DNA from: Paraburkholderia sp.
GTDB taxonomy: Bacteria > Pseudomonadota > Gammaproteobacteria > Burkholderiales > Burkholderiaceae
Length of the DNA stretch: 64,000 nt
Assembly: GCF_028283785.1 (NCBI RefSeq)
Contig: NZ_JAPWKB010000020.1
Span: forward strand, 62,001-126,000
Direction of reading: 5' to 3'
The notes under the pieces: model-generated
What the model was told of the DNA's origin: nothing
Databases searched by the model: none
The model's input: the letters and a program-made list of their open reading frames with translations, nothing else
Program-made: the position numbers and the translations under genes
In this document: positions 45,701 through 55,442 of the stretch, piece by piece
Numbering within the stretch: position 1 is the stretch's first letter
How the letters are laid out: each line of letters opens with the position of its first letter

Positions 45701-46852
45701 TCAGCTTCCGCTCTTGGTCACGATCGGCACCCACACGCCGCCCTTGACCTGATACAAGGTCGATGCGCCGCTCTTGGGTGCGCCCGTCGATTCGAACGAG
45801 ATCTTGCCGGTCACGCCATCGAAATTGCTGGCCTTGAGGGCCGTGCGATACACCGCCGGACTCGACGACTTGGCCTGTTGCATCGCCTTGATCGCGGCCC
45901 ACGCACCGTCGTAACCGAACGGCGCATACGACAGAATATCCACGCCAAAGCGCTTCTTGAACTTCTCCTCGAAGCCCTTGCCGCCTGGCAACTCCGCCAG
46001 CGGCCGACCGTATTCCCAGGCCATCACGCCTTCAGCCGAATCGCCGGCGAGCTTGATGAAATCCGGATCTTCGACGCCGCCGCCGCCGACCAGTTGCGCC
46101 GTCACGCCCAACTGTTTCATCCGGCGCGCGAAGCCCGCTGCCTGCGTATCCAGACCGCCGAAGAAAATCAGATCGGCATTGGTCGCCTTGATCTTCGTGA
46201 TCTGCGTGCTGAAGTCCACCGCGTGATTGTCCGTGTACTCGCGCGCGACGATCGTTCCGCCATGCGCCTTCACCGCTTTCTCGAACTCGTCGGCTTCGCC
46301 CTGACCGAACGCGGTGCGGTCGTCGATGATCGCAATCCGCTTCGCCTTCGTGACATCGACCGCATACGCGCCCGCGTTACCCGCGTTCTGCGCATCCGTC
46401 GAAATCACCATGAACGTGTTCGCGAAACCGCGACCGGTGATGATCGGATTCGTCGCGGCCGGGTCGAGTACCGGAATGCCGGCCTGCTCATAGATTTGCG
46501 ATGCGGGAATCGTGGTGCCCGAATTGAAGTGACCGACAACCGCCGATACGCCTTGATCGACGAGCTTTTGTGCAGCCTGGACGCCGATGCGCGGATCGGC
46601 CTGATCGTCCTCGGATACGAGTTCGAACTGCGCGACCTTGTCGCCGATCTTGATCTTCTGCGCGTTCGCTTCCTCGATCGCGAGACGTACGCCGTTTTCC
46701 AGATCCTTTCCGTAACCCGCGTTCGCACCTGTCATCGGCGCGGCAAAACCGATCTTGATCGGCGCGTCGTCGGCGAAACCGCTCAGCGGCGCGACCGTGA
46801 ACGCGACGCCGAGCATCATCGCGAGTGGGTGCAGCGTCTTGCGAAAACTCAT
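45701..46852 (-). CDS. Branched-chain amino-acid ABC transporter substrate-binding protein
   Basis: This is a 383-residue periplasmic protein of the LivJ/LivK (Peripla_BP_6) family. The signal peptide MSFRKTLHPLAMMLGVAFTV ends at GFADD, followed by the mature start APIKIGFAAPMTGANAGYGK and the ligand-pocket segments GHFNSGTTIPAS and DDRTAFGQGEADEF. AAGGAGA sets the start. No permease or ATPase genes adjoin it, so it is an orphan binding protein. The ligand may be leucine/isoleucine/valine or a related compound. Confidence 0.94.
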   Translation of the reverse strand: MSFRKTLHPLAMMLGVAFTVAPLSGFADDAPIKIGFAAPMTGANAGYGKDLENGVRLAIEEANAQKIKIGDKVAQFELVSEDDQADPRIGVQAAQKLVDQGVSAVVGHFNSGTTIPASQIYEQAGIPVLDPAATNPIITGRGFANTFMVISTDAQNAGNAGAYAVDVTKAKRIAIIDDRTAFGQGEADEFEKAVKAHGGTIVAREYTDNHAVDFSTQITKIKATNADLIFFGGLDTQAAGFARRMKQLGVTAQLVGGGGVEDPDFIKLAGDSAEGVMAWEYGRPLAELPGGKGFEEKFKKRFGVDILSYAPFGYDGAWAAIKAMQQAKSSSPAVYRTALKASNFDGVTGKISFESTGAPKSGASTLYQVKGGVWVPIVTKSGS

Positions 46853-47191
46853 GATCTCTCCTTCATTGATGAAAAGACGGTATCGCGTCACGCGGCGTCA
46901 AAGACCGCTGCTTACGATCGACCTGGCGCGAATATAGAAAGCCAATTTGCACGCGTCTTGGCAGTTCGCGCCGCTTTGAATGCGCATTTCAGCATAGCGG
47001 TGCGAACCCACGGAGCGGCGGCGCGCGACGCGCCGTCCGAGGCTCGGAAGTGCGTGGAGAAAGGAACGCGGGGAGGGTGCCGGGAGACGGCGAGATGCAA
47101 TGAGGGTGCGGCGGCGGGCGTGCGAATGCGGAGAACGGCACACGCCTGAAACACGCCGGCACGCGATGACGCGTGCCGGCGGCAAGACTTT
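46853..47191. other. Intergenic region with a hairpin
   Basis: About 340 bp between two minus-strand genes. It contains a perfect 12-bp-stem hairpin, CGCCGGCACGCG at 47154 with its complement at 47170, followed on the plus strand by ACTTTTTATT. No gene is recognised; the promoter of the binding-protein gene is expected near 46860-46960. Confidence 0.5.
47154..47181. terminator. Hairpin downstream of the acidic hypothetical gene
   Basis: A perfect 12-bp stem with a 4-base loop (ATGA) lies 10 bp beyond the stop of the gene at 47192. It is a plausible terminator, although on the minus strand only a weak T-rich stretch (TGTTTC) follows. Confidence 0.55.
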
Positions 47192-47653
47192 TTATTGCTC
47201 GCCCTGCATGCGGAGCAATTCTTCGCGCAGACGCAGCAACGGTTCCTTGGTGCCTTCCTCGGCCCAGGTGTCGAGGTCGTCGATGGCGCGCTGGCAACCG
47301 TCGAGCAGCACGTCGAGATCGACCGGAACGCCGTTGTTCATCGCGAACTGGATCGTTTCCGCGAACTGCTGGCACTCGTCTTCGCCGTACGAAATGTCGA
47401 GATTGTCGGCGATCACCTGCGCGATATTGCTACGCGATTTATCGTCCGCCGTAACCATATCGACGATGCCGCGCGACACGGCCGGCGAGTAGTACAACGC
47501 GATATCGAGCCATTGCGCCGGATCGAAATCCGCTTCGTCGAACTGGTTCTCGAAGTACTCGATTGCTTCCTGTTCGTGTGCTTCGTCCGCATCGACGCTG
47601 ATGCACAACTGCTCGAAATATTCTTCCCGCTCGCTGCGGATGTGACCGTCCAT
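47192..47653 (-). CDS. Acidic hypothetical protein (153 aa)
   Basis: This is a cytoplasmic, strongly acidic, helical protein starting MDGHIRSEREEYFEQLCISV and ending EELLRMQGEQ. It is rich in Asp/Glu, with segments such as FENQFDEADFDPAQWLDIAL. GAGG precedes the ATG at 47653; a longer reading to 47863 adds an Arg/Pro-rich N-terminus that does not look coding. The family is not recognised. Confidence 0.75.
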   Translation of the reverse strand: MDGHIRSEREEYFEQLCISVDADEAHEQEAIEYFENQFDEADFDPAQWLDIALYYSPAVSRGIVDMVTADDKSRSNIAQVIADNLDISYGEDECQQFAETIQFAMNNGVPVDLDVLLDGCQRAIDDLDTWAEEGTKEPLLRLREELLRMQGEQ

Positions 47654-47837
47654 CTGTGCCTCGTTTGACTGTGCCGTATTGCCTGATAAATGCGGTGGCG
47701 TCATCGGTCGAACTGCGTGTGGGGCAGTGCAACGACGACGCATGCGGCACGCATTATAGGACGTCGCGCCGATAACGCCAGGCGCACGCCGCGGCAGTTG
47801 CGTCCAGACGGGCGCAAACGGTCCGCAAACGGTCCGG

Positions 47838-48707
47838 TCAAACGGTTTCGGCGGCCCATGCATCGAACCACTCGCGCGGCTGCGCGATGTCGTTCTGCGC
47901 GGCGACCAGTTCCAGCTCGTAGCGGTTCGCCTGCCAGGTGGTCTTGACGACGGCGTTGACGGCCGCGAGCGTGTGCTCGAATGCCGGCCGCAGCGAATCG
48001 CCCTGCAAGGTGCGCGCGACGAAAACGGCGCTGGTGAGGTCGCCGACGCCGACCGGTTGCCGCGCGAACGGATAGAGCGGACGCTGGCCGACCCATGCTT
48101 CGCGCGCGGTGACGACCAGCATGTTGAACATGTCGGCGGGGCTGTTGCGGTCCAGCAGATGCTTGACGAGCATCACTTTCGGGCCGCGCCGGATCACTTC
48201 GCGGCACGCCTCGACCGCGTCTTCGACGGTGTCGAGTTCGCGCCCGACGAGGCGTTGCAGTTCGCTGTGATTGGGCGCCATCGCGTCGGCGACGCTGGGC
48301 ATCGTGTTGACGAGGAATTCCTGAACGCCGGGTTCGACGTGGCAGCCGCCCGCGGTCGCCGTGCCCATTACCGGGTCGCAGAAGTACCACGCGCGCGGAT
48401 TGGCGGCCTTCACGGCCGTGACGATATCGACGACGGCCTGCGCCTGCTCCGGCGTGCCGAGATAGCCCGAGAGCACCGCGTCGCAACGCGGCAGCATGCC
48501 GATTGCGCCGATACCGTCGACCAGATCGACCATCTGCGCTGCGTCGATCGCGCTGCCGGTCCAGTGGCCGTACTGCGTGTGATTCGAGAATTGCACCGTG
48601 TTGAGCGGCCAGACGTTGACGCCGAGACGCCGCATCGGGAACTCCGCGGCGCTATTGCCGGCGTGCCCGAATACGACATGGGACTGGATGCTCAGTACGT
48701 TTTTCAT
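47838..48707 (-). CDS. pdxY: Pyridoxal kinase PdxY
   Basis: Phosphorylates pyridoxal to pyridoxal 5'-phosphate in the salvage route for vitamin B6. The 289-residue ribokinase-superfamily protein begins MKNVLSIQSHVVFGHAGNSA and has FSNHTQYGHWTGS, the FCDPVMGTA phosphate region and the anion-hole GVGDLTSAVF with catalytic Asp. Length and motifs match PdxY. Confidence 0.95.
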   Translation of the reverse strand: MKNVLSIQSHVVFGHAGNSAAEFPMRRLGVNVWPLNTVQFSNHTQYGHWTGSAIDAAQMVDLVDGIGAIGMLPRCDAVLSGYLGTPEQAQAVVDIVTAVKAANPRAWYFCDPVMGTATAGGCHVEPGVQEFLVNTMPSVADAMAPNHSELQRLVGRELDTVEDAVEACREVIRRGPKVMLVKHLLDRNSPADMFNMLVVTAREAWVGQRPLYPFARQPVGVGDLTSAVFVARTLQGDSLRPAFEHTLAAVNAVVKTTWQANRYELELVAAQNDIAQPREWFDAWAAETV

Positions 48708-48919
48708 GATGTTCCGGACCGGTGCCGCTGCACGCGCCGCGTGGCGTCGGGATAAAAGGATCGCTCGGTCTGAATGGGCCGGATGCGTATGCAGAAGACA
48801 ATACCTGAGTTTTTAGCCCGCCGATTTGATCCGGCCCCGGAGTGTTGCGTGACGCCATCACTTGCGACGCGATCGCGCGCGACGCAAGCCGAAACCGCCG
48901 TGCGGGCCCGCCGCTGCGC

Positions 48920-50383
48920 TTACGGCGCGAGTTCGCGATACAGCGTCAGATAGCGGTCCGCCGACGCGCCCCAGCCGAAGTCCTGCCGCATCGCGCGACG
49001 CATGGTGGCTTTCCATTCGCTGCGGCGTCCGTACAGCGCGAATGCGCGACGGATCGCGAGCGCCAGCGAATGCGGATCGAAATGATTGAACACGAAGCCG
49101 GTGGTCAGGTCGTCGGCGAGATTCTCGAGCGACGCATCGACGACGGTATCCGCGAGACCGCCGACGCAATGCACCAGCGGCAGCGAGCCATACGCGAGCG
49201 CGTACAGCTGCGTGAGCCCGCAAGGCTCGAAACGCGACGGCACCGCGATCACGTCGCTGCCGGCGACGATCGCATGGGCGAGACCTTCGTCGAAGCCGAG
49301 TTCGACCGCGACGGATTCCGGATGCGATTGCGCGACCCGTTGCAAACCGTGTTCGATTGCGGGGTCGCCGGTACCGAACACCACCAGCTGCCCGCCGCGC
49401 CTGACGATCTCGGGCGTCGCGGCGAGCAGCAGGTCGAGGCCTTTCTGCTCGGTCAGACGGCTGACGACGCCGAACAGCAGCGCGTCGCTTTGCTGCGCAA
49501 GTCCAAAGCGCTTTTGCAGCGCCGCCTTGCATGCATTCTTGCCCGACAGACGCGTGCTGGTGTAATGGTCCGGCAGCAGCGCATCCGTCGATGGATTCCA
49601 CACGGTGTAATCGACGCCGTTCAGAATGCCGCTTAAATCGTGCGTGCGCGTGCGCAGCAGCGCATCGAGTCCGCCGCCTTGCGCGATGGTCTGGATCTCG
49701 CGCGAATAGGTCGGGCTCACGGTCGTGATGCGGTCGCTGTAGTACAGCCCGGCCTTGAGAAACGACAACTGGCCGTAGAACTCGACGCCGTGCATGTCGA
49801 AGAAGTCGGGCGGCAGTTCGAGTTGATCGAACAGTTGCGCCGGGAAAACGCCCTGATAGGCGAGGTTGTGAATCGTGAAGACGGTATTCGCGAGCGCGCG
49901 GCCTTGTGCGCGTTCGGCGGCTTTCAGATAGGCGGGCGCGAGTCCTGCATGCCAGTCGTGCGCGTGGACGATGTGCGGCGTCCAGGCCGGGTCGAGTTGC
50001 TGCGCGAGTTGCGCGGCCACCCAGCCGAGCAGCGCGAAACGCTGTCCGTTGTCGCCGTACGGCACATGCTCCGCGTCGAGGTACGGATTGCCCGCGCGTT
50101 CATACAGCGAATCCGCGCGGATCACGTAGACGATCAGCCCGTTGGCGCCCAGCTTGCCCTGTTCGAGCGTCACGTGCGCGGCGCCGAAGCGTTGACCGAT
50201 GCGCGCGACTTCCTTCATGTCCGTCAGCCCTGCAAGCACGGCTGGAAAGCCGGGCAGCAGCACGCGCACGTCCGCGCCGCGCTCGATCAGCGCGGGCGGC
50301 AACGCGCCCGCGACGTCGGCGAGACCGCCCGTTTTCAGAAGGGGATACAGCTCGCTTGCGACGTGCAGGGCGCGAATCGTCAT
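48920..50383 (-). CDS. glgA: Glycogen synthase
   Basis: Extends alpha-1,4-glucan chains with ADP-glucose (GT5 family). The 487-residue protein begins MTIRALHVASELYPLLKTGG with the ADP-glucose-binding KTGGLADV motif, and carries HIVHAHDWHAGLAPAYLKA, VSPTYSREIQ, FGVVSRLTEQKGLDL and the C-terminal PSRFEPCGLTQLYALAYG. The start is set by family alignment; the reading to 50446 overlaps the spacer to glgC. It follows glgC after 69 bp on the same strand. Confidence 0.97.
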   Translation of the reverse strand: MTIRALHVASELYPLLKTGGLADVAGALPPALIERGADVRVLLPGFPAVLAGLTDMKEVARIGQRFGAAHVTLEQGKLGANGLIVYVIRADSLYERAGNPYLDAEHVPYGDNGQRFALLGWVAAQLAQQLDPAWTPHIVHAHDWHAGLAPAYLKAAERAQGRALANTVFTIHNLAYQGVFPAQLFDQLELPPDFFDMHGVEFYGQLSFLKAGLYYSDRITTVSPTYSREIQTIAQGGGLDALLRTRTHDLSGILNGVDYTVWNPSTDALLPDHYTSTRLSGKNACKAALQKRFGLAQQSDALLFGVVSRLTEQKGLDLLLAATPEIVRRGGQLVVFGTGDPAIEHGLQRVAQSHPESVAVELGFDEGLAHAIVAGSDVIAVPSRFEPCGLTQLYALAYGSLPLVHCVGGLADTVVDASLENLADDLTTGFVFNHFDPHSLALAIRRAFALYGRRSEWKATMRRAMRQDFGWGASADRYLTLYRELAP

Positions 50384-50452
50384 AGGCTCGGGTTGTCGGT
50401 TCGGTTTGACTTCGGATGTGTCGGGCGCATGCGGTCGACGGGCCACGCGGAC

Positions 50453-51730
50453 CTAGCGCGCGGTCTCGCCGGCGATGCGTCGCAACGCGTCCGGCGTCAC
50501 CAGCACGATGCCGGACTCGGTGCGATAGAAGCGTTCGCCGTCGGCGACCGGGTCTTCGCCGATCACCATGCCGTCCGGAATCGTGCAGCCGCGATCGATC
50601 ACCACCCGTTTCAACCGGCAACTCGCGCCGACCGTCACCTGCGGCAACAAGACTGCCTCATTGATGTTACAGAACGACTGCACGAGGACATTCGACGACA
50701 GCACCGAACGCGAGATCTGCGAGCCTGTGATCACGCAGCCGCCGCAGACGATCAGGTTGGTGCCTGTGCCTTGCAGGCCGTTCATGTCGCGCACGAACTT
50801 GGCGGGCGGCAACTGTTCCTGATGCGTCCAGATCGGCCAGTTGCGGTCGTACAGGTCGAGCGTCGGGATGGTCGACGCGAGATCGAGGTTGGCCGCCCAA
50901 TACGCATCGATGGTGCCGACGTCGCGCCAGTACGGCTCGACGTTCGGGTCCGACGACACACAGGACATGCTGAACGGATGCGCGATCGCGTTGCCCTTAA
51001 GGACCACGCGCGGCAGGATGTCCTTGCCGAAATCGTGATCCGTCGCTTCGCTGGAGATGTTTTCTTCGAGCAGCGAGTACAGATATTCCGCGTCGAACAC
51101 GTAGATGCCCATGCTCGCGAGCGCGATATCGGGGCGGCCCGGCATCGCGGGCGGGTCGGCGGGTTTCTCGACGAAACCCGTCACGCGACGGTTTTCATCC
51201 ACATGCATCACGCCGAACGCAGTGGCTTCCATGCGCGGCACCTCGATGCATCCGACCGTGCAATCGGCGCCGCTTTCCGCGTGGTCCGCGACCATCCGCG
51301 TGTAATCCATCTTGTAGATATGGTCGCCCGCCAGCACGACCACGTATTTGGGGCGGATCGAACGGATGATGTCGAGGTTCTGGAACACGGCGTCGGCCGT
51401 GCCGCGATACCAGTGCGCGCCTTCCACGCGCTGTTGCGCCGGCCACAGGTCGATGAATTCGTTGAATTCGCCGCGCAGGAAACCCCAGCCGCGTTGCAGG
51501 TGACGCAGCAGCGAATGCGCCTTGTACTGCGTGACGACCGCGATGCGCCGGATGCCCGAGTTCAGGCAGTTCGATAGCGCGAAATCGATGATCCGGTATT
51601 TCCCGCCGAAGTGGACGGCAGGTTTGACGCGTTTGTTGGTCAGCGCGCCGAGGCGGGTGCCCCGGCCGCCCGCCAGCACGATGGCGAGCGTGGTGCGTTG
51701 CAGATCGTTCAGGCGTGCCGGCGTTTCCAT
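50453..51730 (-). CDS. glgC: Glucose-1-phosphate adenylyltransferase
   Basis: Makes ADP-glucose from ATP and glucose 1-phosphate, the committed step of glycogen synthesis. The 425-residue protein has the nucleotide-binding VLAGGRGTRLGALTNKRVKP, GGKYRIIDFALSNCLNSGI, WYRGTADAVFQN, VVLAGDHIYKMDY and GFVEKPADPP, then a left-handed beta-helix C-terminus. GGGAG lies before the ATG at 51730. With glgA downstream it forms a glgCA operon; no branching enzyme is in view. Confidence 0.97.
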   Translation of the reverse strand: METPARLNDLQRTTLAIVLAGGRGTRLGALTNKRVKPAVHFGGKYRIIDFALSNCLNSGIRRIAVVTQYKAHSLLRHLQRGWGFLRGEFNEFIDLWPAQQRVEGAHWYRGTADAVFQNLDIIRSIRPKYVVVLAGDHIYKMDYTRMVADHAESGADCTVGCIEVPRMEATAFGVMHVDENRRVTGFVEKPADPPAMPGRPDIALASMGIYVFDAEYLYSLLEENISSEATDHDFGKDILPRVVLKGNAIAHPFSMSCVSSDPNVEPYWRDVGTIDAYWAANLDLASTIPTLDLYDRNWPIWTHQEQLPPAKFVRDMNGLQGTGTNLIVCGGCVITGSQISRSVLSSNVLVQSFCNINEAVLLPQVTVGASCRLKRVVIDRGCTIPDGMVIGEDPVADGERFYRTESGIVLVTPDALRRIAGETAR

Positions 51731-52216
51731 ATTTGTCTCCCTCTGGTTGTATGCCCCGGATGGTTCTGCTGAGATGGATCTGGTCTTTGGCAGCCGGCCC
51801 CGGCATCCGCAATGCCCGCGTGAAAACGCGCGCAACGCCAGTGAGATGCGTGGCTCTGTCTGGTAGTTCTAGCACCGATTCGTCGCTAACGCGTACTGTG
51901 GATTGCGAGCACGCGCGTGTGGACGACGATGTGAAGATCGCCATCCGCAATTGCGTTGTCCGTGCGGCACGACGCATAGTGCACCGTTATTCGATAGCAA
52001 TTAATGTGCCGTAACGTTAACGGGTGCGGATCGCGTCGGCGGCACTGCGAATTCGCGAGACGCGACGTAGAATCGGCGACCGTTGTGCCGATGCGAGGCG
52101 CGAGCGCGCCGCGCTGGGGCGTCGCGCACCGTCGCGCACCGTCGTGCGTCATGTGTATGGAAGCTGCCGATCGACGCCCGACTCAAGCCTTTTTATCCAA
52201 GGGAAGACACGCCGTT
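51731..52216. other. Divergent intergenic region between glgC and the exported hydrolase
   Basis: About 490 bp. The A/T-richest part is around 51985-52020 (GATAGCAATTAATGTGCCG), where promoters are most likely. Short CGCACCGTCG direct repeats stand at 52125-52150. No gene is recognised. Confidence 0.4.
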
Positions 52217-53725
52217 ATGAATGTCCGTAGTCAGGTTCTGCTTTCGTTGTGCGCGGCGATCTCGCTCGCGGTGTCGGGCGCCGTGTATGCCGCAGAAGCG
52301 GCGGATCCCGGTTCTGCGGCAGGTTCGTCCGCGAGCGCGTCGGCCGATAACGACGGTCCCGCTTACGGGCCGGAACTGCAAGGCTTCGATTATCCGGCGC
52401 CGGTCGGGCAGTTCACGTTCACGTCGCAAGGCGTGCCGCTGCATATGGCTTTTCTCGACGTCGCGCCGGTGCATCCGAACGGCCGGACGGCGGTGCTGCT
52501 GCACGGCAAGAACTTCTGCGCCGCGACCTGGGGCCCGACGATCCAGCGTCTCGCCGACGCCGGTTATCGCGTGATCGCGCCGGATCAGATCGGGTTTTGC
52601 AAGTCGAGCAAGCCCGAGCATTACCAGTACACGTTTCAGCAACTGGCGCGCAATACGCATGCGCTGCTCGCGTCGCTGGGCGTGACGCGTGCGACGATGA
52701 TCGGTCATTCGACGGGCGGGATGCTGGCGGTGCGCTACGCGCTGATGTACCCGCAGGATACGCAGCAACTGGTGCTGGTGAATCCGATCGGTCTGGAAGA
52801 CTGGAAGGCGAAGGGCGTGCCGTCGCTGTCGGTCGATCAATGGTATGCGCGCGAGTTGAAAACCACCGCCGACGGCATTCGCCGCTACGAGCAGTCCACG
52901 TATTACGCCGGTCATTGGCGTGCCGATTACGAGCCGTGGGTGCAGATGCTGGCGGGCATGTATCGTGGGCCGGGCAAGCAGATCGTCGCGTGGAATTCGG
53001 CGCTGCTGTACGACATGATTTACACGCAACCGGTCGTCTACGAACTCGGTCAACTGTCGATGTCGACGCTGCTGATGATCGGCCAGAAGGACACCACCGC
53101 GATCGGAAAAGATGCGGCGTCGCCCGAGGTGCGCGCGAAGATCGGTCACTATCCGGAGTTGGGCCGGGCGGCCGCGAAGGCGATTCCGCATGCGACGCTG
53201 GTGGAATTCCCGGACGCGGGCCATGCGCCGCAGATGCAGGATCCGCAGGCGTTTCATAAGGCGTTGCTGGAGGGGTTGGCGGCGCTCGGGCCGGCGGACC
53301 GCGGCGTTAAGGCGCGGGGGGGGAAGGAGGGGGGGACGCGGGGGGGGGCGGGGCGCACGGAAACACGAGGCCGCGGGGGGGCGGGGGGGGGGGGGGCATC
53401 ACGAGCGCGGCCGGCCGGAGCCGGCGCAACCGCCGAAAGGGGGATCCACCGACCGCCAGACCGACCACCCGACCCGCCGCGGGCGACGCCGGACCCGCGG
53501 CGAGACGGCGCCGGAGAGCCGGACGACCGCCGAGGGCGACAACGCCAAAAGGCCGGGCGGCGCCGGCGCACTCAAGGGGGATGCCGGGGGGCGAGAACGG
53601 GGCGGACAATCCGGGACGAACGGCGGGGAACCGAAGCAACGCGCCGCCAGGACACAGGACACGCCGGCGGAGGGGGGAGGGAGAAGAGGGGAGGGGGGGA
53701 GGGAGAGGGGGGGGGCCAAAGGTGA
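52217..53725 (+). CDS. Exported alpha/beta hydrolase with corrupted 3' end
   Basis: The signal peptide MNVRSQVLLSLCAAISLAVS ends near AVYAAEA. The hydrolase fold has the oxyanion HGKNF at about residue 96, PDQIGFCKSSKP, the nucleophile elbow GHSTGG (Ser165) and a late DAGHAPQMQDP with the catalytic His. The family-like part ends near codon 360 (about 53290, LEGLAALG). After that the frame continues through G-rich, T-depleted sequence encoding only Gly/Arg/Pro/Ala to 53725. The genuine stop is probably lost in that region, so the end coordinate should not be trusted. AAGGGAAG lies upstream of the start. Confidence 0.8.
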   Translation: MNVRSQVLLSLCAAISLAVSGAVYAAEAADPGSAAGSSASASADNDGPAYGPELQGFDYPAPVGQFTFTSQGVPLHMAFLDVAPVHPNGRTAVLLHGKNFCAATWGPTIQRLADAGYRVIAPDQIGFCKSSKPEHYQYTFQQLARNTHALLASLGVTRATMIGHSTGGMLAVRYALMYPQDTQQLVLVNPIGLEDWKAKGVPSLSVDQWYARELKTTADGIRRYEQSTYYAGHWRADYEPWVQMLAGMYRGPGKQIVAWNSALLYDMIYTQPVVYELGQLSMSTLLMIGQKDTTAIGKDAASPEVRAKIGHYPELGRAAAKAIPHATLVEFPDAGHAPQMQDPQAFHKALLEGLAALGPADRGVKARGGKEGGTRGGAGRTETRGRGGAGGGGASRARPAGAGATAERGIHRPPDRPPDPPRATPDPRRDGAGEPDDRRGRQRQKAGRRRRTQGGCRGARTGRTIRDERRGTEATRRQDTGHAGGGGREKRGGGEGEGGGQR

Positions 53726-53787
53726 GCGTCGAGTCACCCACGGGGGGGGGGGGGGGGGGGAGGGGGGGGGGGGGGGGGGGGGGGGGG
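53303..53787. other. T-depleted, G-homopolymer region, likely sequence artefact
   Basis: From about 53316 the sequence breaks into runs of seven or more G. It includes 19 G at 53742-53760 and 26 G at 53762-53787, and has only eight T in the 420 bases 53341-53760. Neighbouring DNA is normal on both sides. It overlaps the end of the hydrolase gene. Confidence 0.7.
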
Positions 53788-53835
53788 CACTAAGCACCAC
53801 GCAAGCGAACCGCTAAGCCCAAATCCTCCACGACG

Positions 53836-53871
53836 AAAAAAAGCCGGCGCAACCAATGCGCCGGCTTTTTT
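53836..53871. terminator. Bidirectional rho-independent terminator
   Basis: A7-GCCGGCGCA, a five-base loop and TGCGCCGGC-T6 form a 9-bp GC stem with A and T tails. It lies between the convergent hydrolase and luciferase-like genes. Confidence 0.92.
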
Positions 53872-53914
53872 CATCTGCCCGCTTAACCGCGATCCGCGTG
53901 CCCGAATCCGACCG

Positions 53915-54919
53915 TCAGGCCGACGCTTTCGCCGACGCGAGTTCGTCACGCACCTCAGCGGCGATTTCGAACGAGCGCAGGCGGGCCGCGTGGTCGTAGA
54001 TTTGCGCGGTGAGCATCAGTTCGTCGGCGCCGGTTTCGTCGATGATCGACCGCAAGCCTTCGCGGACCGTTTCGCGGTCGCCGACCACCGAATACGCGAG
54101 CGAATGCGCGACGTTGTTCAGTTCCATGTCGGACGCTTCGATGCGCTCGACGGGCGCTTGCAACTGACCCGGCGTGCCGCGTCGCAGGTTGATGAACTGC
54201 TGTTGCAACGATGTGAACAGGCGCGCGGCTTCGTGATTCGTTTCCGCCGCGAACAGATTCACGCCGACCATCGCGTACGGTTTGTCGAGCGTCGCCGACG
54301 GGCGGAATTGCGAGCGGTAAAGTCGCAGCGCGGTCAGCATGTGATCCGGCGCGAAGTGCGACGCGAACGCGAACGGCAAGCCGAGCGCGGCGGCGAGCTG
54401 CGCGCTGAACAGCGACGAGCCGAGCAGCCAGAGCGGCACATGAAGGCCCGCGCCGGGCACGGCCCGCACGCGCTGACCGGCAACCGGATCGGCGAAAAAG
54501 CGCTGCAGTTCGACGACATCGTCGGGGAAGGAATCGGCGCTGCCTTGCAGATCGCGGCGCAGCGCGCGGGCCGTGGTTTGATCGGTGCCGGGCGCGCGGC
54601 CGAGACCCAGATCGATACGGCCGGGATAGAGCGACGCGAGCGTGCCGAACTGTTCGGCGATCACCAGCGGTGCGTGATTGGGCAGCATCACGCCGCCCGA
54701 ACCGACGCGAATCGTCTTCGTGCCGCCCGCGACATAGCCGATCACCACCGACGTCGCGGCGCTGGCGATGCCGGTCATGTTGTGATGTTCGGCGAGCCAG
54801 AAGCGGCGGTACTGCCACTTCTCCGCGTGCTGCGCGAGGTCGAGCGAATGGTGGAACGCGTCGGCGGCGGTGGCGCCGACCGGGATGGGGGCGAGGTCCA
54901 GGACTGAGAAGGGGATCAT
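53915..54919 (-). CDS. LLM class flavin-dependent oxidoreductase
   Basis: This is a luciferase-like monooxygenase of 334 residues, FMN/F420-type TIM barrel. It begins MIPFSVLDLAPIPVGATAAD and shows FWLAEHHNMTGIASAATSVV, the GSGGVMLPNHAPLVIAEQFG motif, GRIDLGLGRAPGTDQ and PLWLLGSSLFSA, all characteristic of this MsnO8/YhbW-like group. The substrate is not known. The start at 54919 is chosen by family alignment; upstream sequence to 55093 does not look coding and no strong ribosome-binding site is visible. Confidence 0.93.
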   Translation of the reverse strand: MIPFSVLDLAPIPVGATAADAFHHSLDLAQHAEKWQYRRFWLAEHHNMTGIASAATSVVIGYVAGGTKTIRVGSGGVMLPNHAPLVIAEQFGTLASLYPGRIDLGLGRAPGTDQTTARALRRDLQGSADSFPDDVVELQRFFADPVAGQRVRAVPGAGLHVPLWLLGSSLFSAQLAAALGLPFAFASHFAPDHMLTALRLYRSQFRPSATLDKPYAMVGVNLFAAETNHEAARLFTSLQQQFINLRRGTPGQLQAPVERIEASDMELNNVAHSLAYSVVGDRETVREGLRSIIDETGADELMLTAQIYDHAARLRSFEIAAEVRDELASAKASA

Positions 54920-55442
54920 AAGGGTCGTGTGGTGCAGAGTCTGTCGTGTTTGTGATGCCGCGAGCGGGCGCTTTCGCGCCGGTGCGCCGTCAGCGTCGAT
55001 GCTGGATTGTGACCGAGCGGGCGGGTTTGTGCTGACGACGCACCGAAAGCGGAGACCGCCGTAGGGTCTTTTTCCGGCACGCCACCGCGCCATGTTTAAA
55101 ACCCGCGCGGGCGGCCGAAGGCCCCGTCAATCAATCTTCTGAACATTTCACGTAAACACCGTCTCGCGAATCGAAAAAAATCCGATTAAATTACGCACAC
55201 CTGGACGACACTTAAAGTCGAGGGACCAGACGACCGTGAGCAGCGGTCGGACTCCGGGGGTAGCGCAGGTCGGGGGTCAATGCAACCCCCGACCACTCCT
55301 TCCCTCAGAGACCGCTGCATGTCGTCGATCGGTCGATCGGTCGATCGCTTCGATCCCGCGCTTCACCGTCGCCACACCGTCGTGGCGTCTCCGCTTCCCG
55401 GTTATCCTGTCATGTATCGCCCGAACAGGTAGCCCTCATCCG
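54920..55442. other. Intergenic region with a GC hairpin
   Basis: About 520 bp between divergent genes. A/T-rich promoter-like DNA is found at 55140-55200 (AAAAAAATCCGATTAAATTA). A 10-bp-stem hairpin, GGTCGGGGGT at 55268 and its complement ending at 55294, encloses a seven-base loop. A CGATCGGT direct repeat stands near 55328-55345. No gene or known RNA is recognised. Confidence 0.45.

Noticed and set aside
53254..53949. Several Pro- or Gly-rich reading frames in the poly-G block
   Set aside because: They are created by G homopolymers; composition is not that of proteins and the block is probably an artefact.
55268..55294. A tRNA or small RNA around the GGTCGGGGGT hairpin
   Set aside because: No cloverleaf, no CCA or TpsiC arm; only one hairpin is visible.
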